Source: Gordonia oryzae (GTDB lineage Bacteria; Actinomycetota; Actinomycetes; Mycobacteriales; Mycobacteriaceae). Taken from it: a stretch of 64,000 bases of DNA. Location of the stretch: the NCBI RefSeq assembly GCF_003797185.1, contig NZ_RKMH01000006.1, positions 1 to 64,000 of the forward strand, given 5' to 3'. This document shows, piece by piece, positions 1 to 8,807 of the stretch. Every line of letters starts with the position of its first letter. Position 1 is the first letter of the stretch. The notes beneath the pieces were generated by a model. That model did no database searches, was not told where the DNA came from, and saw only the letters and a list, made by a program, of their open reading frames with translations. Made by a program: the position numbers and the translations under genes.

Positions 1-191
1 GCACCCTCGACCGAGTCTATCGGGGCGTCCTTGTCGATCCAGTTGCGCAGCGTTGCGGGGTTGATATCCAGCAACTCCCCGACGTGCTTGCGGGCACTCA
101 GTTTCGACTCGCCCGCCTCCTTCAGACGATCGTGATACATCCGAACCGCCCGCTCACGGGTCTCCTGATCGAACTTGCGTGGTGCTCCCAT
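1..191 (-). CDS. IS3-family transposase OrfA (partial, 3' end outside window)
   Basis: OrfA is the DNA-binding subunit of IS3-family transposases and usually makes the full enzyme by programmed frameshifting into orfB. The start ATG at 191 gives a product beginning MGAPRKFDQETRERAVRM, the typical N-terminus of the HTH_Tnp_1 helix-turn-helix family. A later stretch reads LLDINPATLRNWID, the recognition-helix region, at about residues 42-55. A purine-rich AGGAGAATG precedes the start. Only about 63 codons are visible. The reading frame looks intact as far as it can be followed, so the element may still be active. Confidence 0.8.
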   Translation of the reverse strand, partial: MGAPRKFDQETRERAVRMYHDRLKEAGESKLSARKHVGELLDINPATLRNWIDKDAPIDSVEG

Positions 192-210
192 ACCGACATT
201 CTCCTGGTGA

Positions 211-243
211 GATCACGGTCTCCACCAGACCCAGGACGGTTCA
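211..243 (-). repeat. IS3 terminal inverted repeat (left end)
   Basis: Read on the minus strand from 243, the segment starts TGAACCGTCCTGG and continues through a GGAGACC block, similar to the ends of IS6110-group IS3 elements. Its first three bases supply the TGA that ends the interrupted transposase frame. The matching right repeat is not in the window. Confidence 0.6.
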
Positions 244-1035
244 GTGTGCGGCCAGCACCGTGGTCAGGCCGAATCCGACCGAATACGAGAGCCGTCGTCG
301 GGTGAGGTAGTCGAGGAAGTCGTGGGTGCCACCAGCAGAATCAGTGCGGATCAACACGTTCTTCCCGACCCGGTACTAAGAAACGTCGAGGATTTGCGCC
401 AACGCTTGCTCCACGATGGTGATGCGATCGGTCGCGGTGTTCGACCCGGCACTGCCGGTGCGTAACTTGATCGCTACGGGTTCGCCGGTACTGGCGGCCT
501 GGTGATCGACGAACGCGCACAGTGGGTGGAACCCGAAACCCTTATTCGAGGTCGGGGTGGCGTGTTCCCTATCTGAATGTGCGGTGATCAGGGTGGCATC
601 CACGTCCATGATCACCGGATTCCGGTGATCACGATCGTGGCCGGGGCCGCCTGCCCGGCGGCGCGGGCCGTTGCACGAGCACTGTCGACCGCTGCCAACG
701 CGGTGCTGGCATCGGCGGCCAGGAGTGTGATCAGCCGCGACACAGTCGGAACCGAGGGCCACCGAACCGAACACGTGCGGGTAGGCACGAACTTGGTTGA
801 TGTCGGCCAGACAGTCCCCACCCATAGCGATCGCCACCGCGAGGGCGGTGATGATCTTGCCCGGATCATGCGTGGCCAACGCTTTCCGCCACGGCGACAG
901 TGCCGCCGAAAGACCCCTGACCAGACCCGTTGCGATGGCGGTCTGCAGCAGCACCGTCGCACCGCCGTGTGACACAATCCCGATTCCCGACCCACCCGCG
1001 GACAACACAGGGTAGGGCGAGGTAGACATCCTCAC
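244..1035 (-). pseudogene. IS1380-family transposase, truncated and frameshifted
   Basis: Transposases of IS1380 elements are DDE enzymes of about 450 residues. From 1035 the minus strand gives an IS1380-like N-terminus with SPWRKALATHDPGKI and GGDCLADI. It then shifts frame (around 740-780) into a segment reading DPTVSRLITLLAADA, and shifts back to IMDVDATLITAHS and KGFGFHPLCAFVDH. An in-frame TAG at 376-378 follows, after which the same frame continues with GKNVLIRTDSAGGTHDFLDY and ends at TGA 241-243, which belongs to the inserted IS3 element. At least two frameshifts, one nonsense codon and loss of the C-terminal third show it is dead. Confidence 0.85.
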
Positions 1036-1176
1036 CTGAATGGTGCACCTCGACTCGGTCCGATTAATACCTTCGCAAGTTCACTCATCCCAGTTCAGGG
1101 CACTATTCTTCGATTACGACACGGAATTACCATGAAAGCCCGAGGCTAGGTCGTGACCAAGTTGTATCCCTCCCCA

Positions 1177-1209
1177 GATTGCGACAGGAGTGACTGATGT
1201 AGTTCAGTG
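1177..1209 (+). promoter_or_regulatory. 33-bp conserved upstream box shared with the paralogue at 9.7 kb
   Basis: This block lies just upstream of the SGNH gene starting at 1218. It matches, without gaps and with four mismatches, the 33 bases at 9715-9683 on the other strand, which lie in front of the SGNH paralogue there. The most conserved stretch is ATGTAGTTCAGTG, preceded by TTGCG-CAG and AGTGACT. It could be a promoter, an operator or a leader RNA; the sequence does not decide which. Similarity drops after the box and resumes at the GTG start codons. Confidence 0.5.
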
Positions 1210-1217
1210 GGGTAATT

Positions 1218-2108
1218 GTGACTAGATTCTTGGGTACCCGCTCATCCGTCGGACGCCATCCACGCCGGCGGGCACATCGTCGTCTCGGTGTCGCCCTTCT
1301 CGGCGTGTCGGCCGCCGCGGCCTTCCTGGGTGCGGGCACGGCCGCCGCCGATCCCGTCGACGATGTCGCCAACGCGCTCACCGCACAACTGCCCAACTCG
1401 TCCGCGGACATCGGCGGCTTGCAGGATCTGCTGCCCAACATTCCGGGCTTGGGTTCGCTGCTGCGGCCCAACGGGGCACCCGGAACCACCCGATGCACCT
1501 CGGTCATCCAGATCGGTGACTCCACCTCGGTGGGCGTTGACGACGCCTCCCGCGTCCCCGCCGCCACCGACACGCTCTCGGCGCAATACAAGCGGGTCGG
1601 TGCCACGACCGTCGATCTCGACGCCGACGGCGGACGATCGATCGTCGAGAAGCTCAACGGCAAGCCCAACGCCGACGACGCGGTCGCTGCCCACCTCGCC
1701 CGCGGCGAGCGCGGATGCTGGGTGATCGCGATGGGTGTCAACGACGCGGCCAACATCGCCGTCGGCAGCTCCGTCGACGCCGACGCCCGCATCGACCGCA
1801 TCATGAGCCAGTTGCAGGGCCAACCCGTGCTCTGGCCGACGGTCACCACAGCCAACCCCGGCAACCCGGCCTACAACGCCGCGGCGATGAACTCGTTCAA
1901 CAATGCGCTGCGCCGCGCGTCGGTGCGTTACGCCAACCTCGCCGTCTACGACTGGGCCGCCGTAGCGCAGCCGAGCATGTTCGTCGACGGCATCCACTAC
2001 ACCGCGGCCGGTTCCGCCGAACGCAACCGCCGATTCGCCGACGCACTGGCCACGGCCTTCCCTCCCGGCACGGGAGCCACACCGACACTCAAGTGGGTCG
2101 CAGGCTGA
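1218..2108 (+). CDS. secreted SGNH/GDSL-type hydrolase
   Basis: This is a predicted exported esterase or acyl-transfer enzyme of the SGNH fold acting in the cell envelope. A basic N-terminus and hydrophobic stretch end in TAAADP, suggesting signal-peptidase cleavage near residue 44. Catalytic blocks are visible: GDST with Ser102, the MGVND block with Asn175, and DGIHY with Asp257 and His260. The GTG start at 1218 is chosen because its paralogue at 8808-9683 aligns there. The same domain forms the C-terminus of the next gene, and the two shared motifs are nearly identical (IGDSTS, GCWV.AMG.ND). Substrate is unknown; an O-acyl group on an envelope glycan or glycolipid is inferred from the neighbouring acyltransferases. 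Confidence 0.8.
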   Translation: MTRFLGTRSSVGRHPRRRAHRRLGVALLGVSAAAAFLGAGTAAADPVDDVANALTAQLPNSSADIGGLQDLLPNIPGLGSLLRPNGAPGTTRCTSVIQIGDSTSVGVDDASRVPAATDTLSAQYKRVGATTVDLDADGGRSIVEKLNGKPNADDAVAAHLARGERGCWVIAMGVNDAANIAVGSSVDADARIDRIMSQLQGQPVLWPTVTTANPGNPAYNAAAMNSFNNALRRASVRYANLAVYDWAAVAQPSMFVDGIHYTAAGSAERNRRFADALATAFPPGTGATPTLKWVAG

Positions 2109-2335
2109 GTCCGAAGACCCTTGCGGATGCAAAGGTCTTGCGTCGAAAACCTTTGTGACACATCTCAATCTCGCGAACCGGGCACACGTTCCCCTATCTG
2201 GTGGACAGCGCCGCAGCGACTGTGGATTTGTCGGCCCACATCGCTACACTGATCGGCTGGTGCACCTCACGGGGTGCTCCTCAACATTGATTTCACGCCC
2301 CAGCCGCCACCAGAACGAAGCCGCAGTCTGCCCGT

Positions 2336-5300
2336 ATGCCACGTCCCACCCACAAGGGGTCCACGTACCTCCCCTCGCTTGATGGTCTCCGCGCCCTCGC
2401 GGTCGGCTTCGTCGTGCTCTATCACCTGCACATTCCGGGCTTTTCCAGCGGACTCCTGGGCGTCGGCGTGTTCTTCACCCTCAGTGGGTTCCTGATCACG
2501 TCGCTGTTGTTGAACACCCGGGCACGCACCGGCGGTTTCCAGCTCAAACGCTTCTGGCTCGCCCGCGCCCGCCGCCTGCTCCCGGCGGTACTGCTGGTCC
2601 TGGGCACGTCGCTGATCGCGGCGGCGATCACCATGCCCGACAAGCTGGCGAAATACTCGTGGCAGGCTCTCTCGGCACTGTTCTACGTCAACAACTGGTA
2701 CAACATCGGCTCCTCGGAGTCGTACTTCGACAGGTTCAGCGGGCCTGGACCGTTCGATCACCTATGGTCGCTGTCGATCGAGGAACAGTTCTACCTGCTG
2801 TGGCCGCTGTTGCTAGGTCTACTGCTCTTGGTTTTCAAGAAGCGAATCTGGGTGACCCTCGTCATTCTGGCACTGGCTGCGGTTTCGTTCATGCTGCTCA
2901 ACGGTGTCGCCCACGCCGGATTCGACAACACCCGCGCCTACGAGGGCACCGACAGCCGCGCGGGCGGACTCCTCCTTGGCGCGGCGTTGGCATTCTGGTG
3001 GCCGGCCCGAGCACGCACGGTCAGCCACAACCAACGCTGCACCATCGACGTCTTCGCGCTCGCCGGACTCGGCCTGATGGTCTACCTCATCGCGACCACA
3101 CCCGACGGCTCGCTGTCGCTGTACCAGAACGTCATCGCGATGCTGACGATCGCCACCATCGCAGTGCTCATCGCGACCGTCGTCCCCGAGTCACTGGTGG
3201 CCACCGTGCTCGCCATCGGCCCACTGCGATGGATCGGTGAACGCTCCTACGGCATCTACCTGTGGCATATGCCGATCATCGCGTTCATGCCCGCGACGTT
3301 CCGGTCGGAGAAACCCGTCGCCACCGGAACCATCGTCATCGTCGCCACGCTGATCATCTCCTCGCTGTCCTGGCGATACGTCGAGGACCCAATCCGACGA
3401 CTCGGGTTCCGCAAGGCCTTCACCACTGCCCGCGATCCAGAAGACACCCTCGTGAACCACTTCCTCGCCTGGCTAATCGCCCTGTCCACACGCTTCACCG
3501 GATGGCTCGGCACCATCGAGCAGCGTCTCGCCGAACGTACGGATTCGGCCCCCGCAGCCGACCCCGCGCCGCAGTCTCCACCTGCCACGCCCGACCCGCA
3601 GACCCCACCGATCCCAGGGCCGCCCACCCCGGCCCCGGCCGCTCCCGGCGTCCCGGCGTCGGCATCGACCTGGCAGCTCGGCCGACCCGACATCGCTCAC
3701 GAGCCGGGTGCTGCGACCGCGACTCATCCCGAAATCCCCGAAGCCACCGCGGCGGAAACCCTCGCGGCCACGGACATGCCCATCGACGTCGAGGCCGCAC
3801 TCGAGGAGAACTCGACGTCGGATGTGATTCCTGTCAACGAGTCGCCGACCGTGGTGCTGGCCGTCGCCGCCGACGCGCTTCGGCCCTCTCAGCCGCCGCA
3901 GGACGAGAACACCCCGAGCGACACCCAGGACTCGGGTGCAGCAGACCAGATCACCGACGAACCCGGCGGAGTCGACGAACCCGGCGGAGTCGACGAGGCC
4001 ACCGCGGAGATCCCAGTGACCGCCGAACAGTCGGCGACGGCGCAAACCCTTGACGATGCCGCAACCGTGGAACTGCCGGTCACCCGGGTCGCCAACGTCA
4101 CCGATCCCGACGTCAACGATCCTGATGAGGACGCACCCGACGAGGACGCTCCGCACACCATGGATACTGCCGAAACGGACGAGCCCGTGGATGCCGAGTC
4201 CGGCGAGGCCACCGAGTCCGGCGACCCCAACGAGTCCGGCGACCCCAACGAGTCCGGCGACACTGTGCCCGCGAACGAGGACACCAATTCAGACGACACC
4301 AATTCAGACGAAGCCGATTCAGACGAAGCCGATCCAGACGACGAGGAAGCCTCGGCCGCCGCCGATCAACCCGACGCCACGGAAACGGCCCCGAGCAGCG
4401 CAGATGCGGATGCCGTCCCGACCGATGCCGCCGCCAACTCGGCTGAGTCGGATTCGGACACCTCGACACCTGTTGCCGCTGGGGACATCGACTCTGCCGA
4501 GGACATCGAACCTGCCGAGGCCGAGTCGACGATCGAGCAGCTCGGGGTTCCCGCAGACGGATCGTCCCCAGACGAGTCATCTCAGGACAAGACATCCGCG
4601 CCCGAGGCCGCGCCCCGGCAGCGGCCGGGCCTCACGCAATCGGCCGACACCGTCCGCGGTACCTCGGCACCGTCGGAGGCCGACACCGTCCAGATCCCGG
4701 TCGCGATCGATGTCGAGGCCGCACTCTATGCCACCGATCAGGTACCGCACCCGGGTGCCGAATCCGCTGCCGCCCCGACGCGGCCCCCCCACCCCGCGGG
4801 CGCCGAGACCGCGCGCATGCCGGTAGCGCCGCCCGCTCGCCCCGGTCAGCCGCCACGCCCCCCGCACGCTCCGGCGTCGTCGACGTCGAATCTGCGTCGG
4901 CGTCGCAAGCAGTGGCATCTGATCAGTTCGATCGTCGTGGTCGCGGCGTTGGCCATCGGTGGTCTGGTCGCGCTCGGCGCGTTGCACGCCGACACCGAAG
5001 ACACCCTGGACACCGCGAGCCTGACCGAAGACCTTCCGTCCACACCCACCACACGCCCGGCCGGGCCGACGTTGCCCGTCGACCAGCGTCGTACCAGCTG
5101 CACCACGGTGATCCATATCGGCGACTCGACGTCGATCGGAATGAATGACCCCGACAACCTGCCCAACCCGGCCGACCGGATCGTCGGCCGCTACCGCGCG
5201 GTGGGTGCTCGCACCGTCATCACCGACATCCAAGGCGCCCGATCCAGCCTGGAACTGGTCAACGGTGAACCCAATGCGGTCACCGCCATCGAGGGGCACC

Positions 5301-5800
5301 TGGCCCGTGGTGAACGCGGCTGCTGGGTGATGGCGATGGGAATCAACGACACCGCCAACGTGGAGGTCGGCGGACCCGGCCCGGTCGACATGCGGATCGA
5401 CCGACTCCTCGGCCCCCTGCGCGACGAGCAGGTGCTGTGGCCGACAGTCATCACCAGCCCGCTCAACCAGAACCCGGCCTACAACAACGCCGCCATGCAG
5501 CGGTTCAACAAGGCGTTGCTGCGGGCGTGTCAGCGCTACCCCAATCTGCGGATCTACAACTGGGCGGGCGAGGCCCGACCGGACTGGTTCAGCGACGGCA
5601 TCCACTACACGCCCGCCGGCTACATCCAGCGGGCCTATCGCTTCTCGATCGCGTTGGCGTCGGTGTTTCCCGCCTCCGACGCCCCGCCGCAGGGATGTCT
5701 GCTCGCGTCGTCCGGGGTGCAGACGATCCCGCCATCGCCGACACCACGACCGGCACCGACGACCTCCGGGCAACCCGCATCACCACCTCGTCAGGGGTGA
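2336..5800 (+). CDS. OafA-type acyltransferase-3 fused to an SGNH domain through a long acidic linker
   Basis: This 1,154-residue membrane protein is predicted to move acyl groups (typically acetyl) across the membrane onto an extracellular acceptor. Residues 1-380 are an acyltransferase-3 domain with about ten membrane segments, DGLRALA with His30 downstream, an arginine-rich RxRR motif near 82 and SIEEQFYLLWP near 146. Residues 385-855 form a proline-, acid- and threonine-rich linker with repeats such as NESGDP and DDTNS. A single membrane segment at about 862-885 is followed by an SGNH domain: GDST near 929, MGIND near 1003 and DGIHY near 1087. The family is usually 380-680 residues, so the linker makes it exceptionally long. 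The likely acceptor is an envelope polysaccharide or mycolate glycolipid; this is inference. Confidence 0.85.
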   Translation: MPRPTHKGSTYLPSLDGLRALAVGFVVLYHLHIPGFSSGLLGVGVFFTLSGFLITSLLLNTRARTGGFQLKRFWLARARRLLPAVLLVLGTSLIAAAITMPDKLAKYSWQALSALFYVNNWYNIGSSESYFDRFSGPGPFDHLWSLSIEEQFYLLWPLLLGLLLLVFKKRIWVTLVILALAAVSFMLLNGVAHAGFDNTRAYEGTDSRAGGLLLGAALAFWWPARARTVSHNQRCTIDVFALAGLGLMVYLIATTPDGSLSLYQNVIAMLTIATIAVLIATVVPESLVATVLAIGPLRWIGERSYGIYLWHMPIIAFMPATFRSEKPVATGTIVIVATLIISSLSWRYVEDPIRRLGFRKAFTTARDPEDTLVNHFLAWLIALSTRFTGWLGTIEQRLAERTDSAPAADPAPQSPPATPDPQTPPIPGPPTPAPAAPGVPASASTWQLGRPDIAHEPGAATATHPEIPEATAAETLAATDMPIDVEAALEENSTSDVIPVNESPTVVLAVAADALRPSQPPQDENTPSDTQDSGAADQITDEPGGVDEPGGVDEATAEIPVTAEQSATAQTLDDAATVELPVTRVANVTDPDVNDPDEDAPDEDAPHTMDTAETDEPVDAESGEATESGDPNESGDPNESGDTVPANEDTNSDDTNSDEADSDEADPDDEEASAAADQPDATETAPSSADADAVPTDAAANSAESDSDTSTPVAAGDIDSAEDIEPAEAESTIEQLGVPADGSSPDESSQDKTSAPEAAPRQRPGLTQSADTVRGTSAPSEADTVQIPVAIDVEAALYATDQVPHPGAESAAAPTRPPHPAGAETARMPVAPPARPGQPPRPPHAPASSTSNLRRRRKQWHLISSIVVVAALAIGGLVALGALHADTEDTLDTASLTEDLPSTPTTRPAGPTLPVDQRRTSCTTVIHIGDSTSIGMNDPDNLPNPADRIVGRYRAVGARTVITDIQGARSSLELVNGEPNAVTAIEGHLARGERGCWVMAMGINDTANVEVGGPGPVDMRIDRLLGPLRDEQVLWPTVITSPLNQNPAYNNAAMQRFNKALLRACQRYPNLRIYNWAGEARPDWFSDGIHYTPAGYIQRAYRFSIALASVFPASDAPPQGCLLASSGVQTIPPSPTPRPAPTTSGQPASPPRQG

Positions 5801-5877
5801 CCCGACCAACAGTTTCGCGGTGTCCGCCGAACAGCGGATATGCCTGTCCCCCGTCCAGGTGACAGGCACCGTGCCCA

Positions 5878-8724
5878 ATGAGGCTGCTACGGTCGCGGCG
5901 CTCTACACTTGGCCGGCCGCTGCCTCGAACCCGTACCGTCGATGTGTCCCAGGGGGCCACACCCATCAACGATTTCCTTCTGCATCTGATCGCACTGGTC
6001 AACCGCCTCGTGGGCTGGTTGACCCGAGTGCAGGCGCGTCATCTCGCCGCACGCGCTGGCCACCCCGAACCCGCCTTGACACTGGTCGCCGCGGAAGGCG
6101 TCGCCGTTGACGAAACGACTGCCACCGGTTGGCAGATCCCCGACAGCCACACCACACCGCCGCCCACCGAGGACTCCGCGGACGTCGCCGAGGTTCCGCA
6201 ACCCACAGACGATGCCGGACACACCGTCGACCGTGTGATCGGCGATGAACCCGATGTTGTGACCACCGACGTCGATCGTCGGGAGCCGCCCGCCGATCCG
6301 GAAGATCCGCCGGTGTCCGGCGACGCACCAGCGACTGTCGGCGGTCGGCCGCTCACGGTGGCCGAGATACCCATCGCCCCACGCCCCGACGACCTCGACA
6401 CCCCCGACAGCTCCGACGCCGACACCTCTGACGACATCGACGACGCGGTTCCGGCCGATCCGACCCATGACGAGCCTGCGACGAACGACGAGCCGGCAAT
6501 GGGCAGCGGTGTGCCAGAGCAAACAACCCCAGAACCGAACGACGACACCTCCGTCGACGCGACTCCGGATGAGACGGTTCTCGCACCGAATGTCGTGGCG
6601 TCAGACGAGGACCCCGATCACCCCACCCCGATCGTGATCCCGGTGATGCGGCACCGTCGACGTGAAGCGGCGGGACTACGAGCACGACTCGCCGACACCG
6701 ACACCGACGACACCGCGGTACCGTCGCTCGACGACGTCACCAATCGGCCCACCCCCCTGGCAGGGCCCGCTGCGGCGGTCACCGTCACCGAACCAGCGGC
6801 CACCGAACCAGCGGCCACCGAACCAGCGGCCACCGCCGCCACGCCACCCGCGGTGGCGCCGGGCCGGATTCGGCACGCGCTGGGCCTTGACGGTCTGCGC
6901 GGAATCGCGGTCGTGGCGGTCGCGGTCTATCACTTCTACGCACCGGCGATGCCGGGCGGCTACCTCGGTGTCGACATCTTCTTCGTCCTGTCCGGGTTCC
7001 TCATCACCTCGCTGCTGGTGCGTGAACGCGGCGTCACCCGAACCACCTCACTGCCACGCTTCTGGCAACGCCGGGTGCGGCGCATCCTGCCCGCCGCTGT
7101 CACCGTGTTGGTGGTGTGCACGGCGATCGCCGGGCTGATCGGCGGTGACGTCGCGGTGGCGTTGGTCGAGCAGTTCCTCGGGTCGCTGTTCTTCGTCAAC
7201 AACTGGGTGCAGATCGCCCAGTCGCACAGCTACTTCGCCGACACCACACCGCAGATCTTCATGCACTACTGGTCGTTGGCGATCGAGGAACAGTTCTACC
7301 TGGTGTGGCCGCTGTTGTTCATCGCGACACTGTGGGTGCTGCGCCGCCTGCGACTGCGGACCCAACTGCGGGTACTCGCCGGTGTCGCCGCACTGCTGGC
7401 GTCGGCGTCGGTGGCCGCGATGGTCCTGTTGTTCGACCCCAACACCGACCCGAGTCGCGTCTACTTCGGTAGCGATACCCACTCGTTCGGGCTGCTCATC
7501 GGGGTGGTGTTGGCGTTGCTGGTCACCGCACCCGATGCCGACGCCCGCGACTCTTGGCCGCGGTGGGTCGGGGCGCGCGCGGCCACCATCGTCGCGTGGA
7601 CGCTGGCGCCTGCGGCGTTCATCGCACTCGTCGTGCTGTTGTTCACCCTCCCCGACACCGCACCCATCACCTACCGCGGTGGGCTGGTCTCGGCAAGCCT
7701 GCTGACCGCATGTGTCGTTCACAACGCGATCCGCGACACCGGCCCGGTGGCGGCGCTGCTGCGGGTGCCGGTGCTGCGCTGGCTGGGACAGCGTTCGTTC
7801 AGCCTGTACCTGTGGCACTGGCCGGTGGTGGTGTTCTTACGTCAGTGGCTCGACACCGGCAACGCGCGGTCCCCCGCGACGCTGCCCGACTGGGCGATCG
7901 GTCTGCTCGCCGGCGTGATCACCCTGGTGCTCTCCGACCTGTCCTACCGCTGGATCGAGACCCCGTTCCGTCGTCGCGGATTCCGCGGGGTGCTGCGCGG
8001 TCTGAGCGATTCACCGCGGTTCCCGGCACCGGCAGCGGTGATGGCCGCGTGCCTGGCGGCGGTGTTGTTCGCCGGGGTGTCGCTGGGTACCAGCCCCGAC
8101 AAGTCGTCGTTGGAAATCCAGCTCGAGCAGCTCGCCCAACTGCAACAGCAGGCGAATCTGGTGGCACGTCACCTTCCGCCACCGCAACCCGCACCGGCAA
8201 CACCCACGCTGCCCTCGGGCCGCGACATCACCGGGATCGGCGACTCGGTGATGCTGGCATCCTCACAGGCGTTGACCGCCCGGTTCCCCGGCATGTACAT
8301 CGACGCGCAGGTGTCACGGCACTACTCCGGCGGCGAGGGTGTCATCGAGAGCCTCGCGGCCAGTCGCATGCTGCGCAAATATGTGGTGTTGGGTTTCGGC
8401 ACCAACGGTCAGGCCTTCGACGGTCAGCTCGACCGCATCCTGCGCGAGATCGGCCCCGGCCACAAGATCGTGTTGCTTGTGCCCTATGGGCCCGTCGACG
8501 GAATCCCGCAGGCCGCACGTCAGGTGCTGCAGTACGCGCCACGTCACGCCAACGTCTACCTGGCGCCGTGGTGTCAGGCCGCCGCCGCGCATCCGGAGAA
8601 CCTCGGACCCGACGATGTACACCCTTTCGGCCCCGGCACCGTGATGTACGCCGACGCCGTCACCGTCGGGCTCCGGCAGGCCGTCACCGGACGCCGCGAC
8701 ACCTCCATCACCTGCCCGATCTGA
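5878..8724 (+). CDS. acyltransferase-3/SGNH protein with N-terminal acidic region (OatA-like)
   Basis: A second large envelope acyltransferase of 948 residues. Its order differs from the preceding gene: an N-terminal amphipathic helix (DFLLHLIALVNRLVGWL) and an acidic disordered region up to about 325 come first. The acyltransferase-3 domain follows (LDGLRGIAVVAVAVYH near 337, SLAIEEQFYLVWP near 466, about ten membrane segments). A C-terminal SGNH domain has IGDSV near 787, FGTNGQ near 841 and DDVHP near 912. That SGNH domain is of the OatA/OafA type and differs from the GDST group of its neighbours. A GTG at 5944 is an alternative start. The 77-bp gap and same strand suggest co-transcription with 2336-5800. 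Peptidoglycan or glycolipid O-acetylation is the likely role. Confidence 0.82.
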   Translation: MRLLRSRRSTLGRPLPRTRTVDVSQGATPINDFLLHLIALVNRLVGWLTRVQARHLAARAGHPEPALTLVAAEGVAVDETTATGWQIPDSHTTPPPTEDSADVAEVPQPTDDAGHTVDRVIGDEPDVVTTDVDRREPPADPEDPPVSGDAPATVGGRPLTVAEIPIAPRPDDLDTPDSSDADTSDDIDDAVPADPTHDEPATNDEPAMGSGVPEQTTPEPNDDTSVDATPDETVLAPNVVASDEDPDHPTPIVIPVMRHRRREAAGLRARLADTDTDDTAVPSLDDVTNRPTPLAGPAAAVTVTEPAATEPAATEPAATAATPPAVAPGRIRHALGLDGLRGIAVVAVAVYHFYAPAMPGGYLGVDIFFVLSGFLITSLLVRERGVTRTTSLPRFWQRRVRRILPAAVTVLVVCTAIAGLIGGDVAVALVEQFLGSLFFVNNWVQIAQSHSYFADTTPQIFMHYWSLAIEEQFYLVWPLLFIATLWVLRRLRLRTQLRVLAGVAALLASASVAAMVLLFDPNTDPSRVYFGSDTHSFGLLIGVVLALLVTAPDADARDSWPRWVGARAATIVAWTLAPAAFIALVVLLFTLPDTAPITYRGGLVSASLLTACVVHNAIRDTGPVAALLRVPVLRWLGQRSFSLYLWHWPVVVFLRQWLDTGNARSPATLPDWAIGLLAGVITLVLSDLSYRWIETPFRRRGFRGVLRGLSDSPRFPAPAAVMAACLAAVLFAGVSLGTSPDKSSLEIQLEQLAQLQQQANLVARHLPPPQPAPATPTLPSGRDITGIGDSVMLASSQALTARFPGMYIDAQVSRHYSGGEGVIESLAASRMLRKYVVLGFGTNGQAFDGQLDRILREIGPGHKIVLLVPYGPVDGIPQAARQVLQYAPRHANVYLAPWCQAAAAHPENLGPDDVHPFGPGTVMYADAVTVGLRQAVTGRRDTSITCPI

Positions 8725-8807
8725 CAATTCGCGTGGTCGCCCGGTACCACAGCCGGGATAAGATGCGGCCCAACGAGTTCCACCGACGACTGACGTGGCG
8801 GTACCGC

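Larger units (their letters stand above)
1..243 (-). mobile_element. IS3-family insertion sequence, left end only
   Basis: This is the left terminus and first gene of an IS3-family element that runs off the window edge. On the minus strand the element starts at 243 with TGAACCGTCCTGGGTC, which resembles the terminal repeat of IS6110-type IS3 elements (TGAACCGCCCCGG...), and orfA follows at 191. The terminus lies exactly at the point where the IS1380-type transposase reading frame at 244-1035 is cut, so this element probably inserted into it. The right end, orfB and target duplication are outside the window. Confidence 0.75.
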
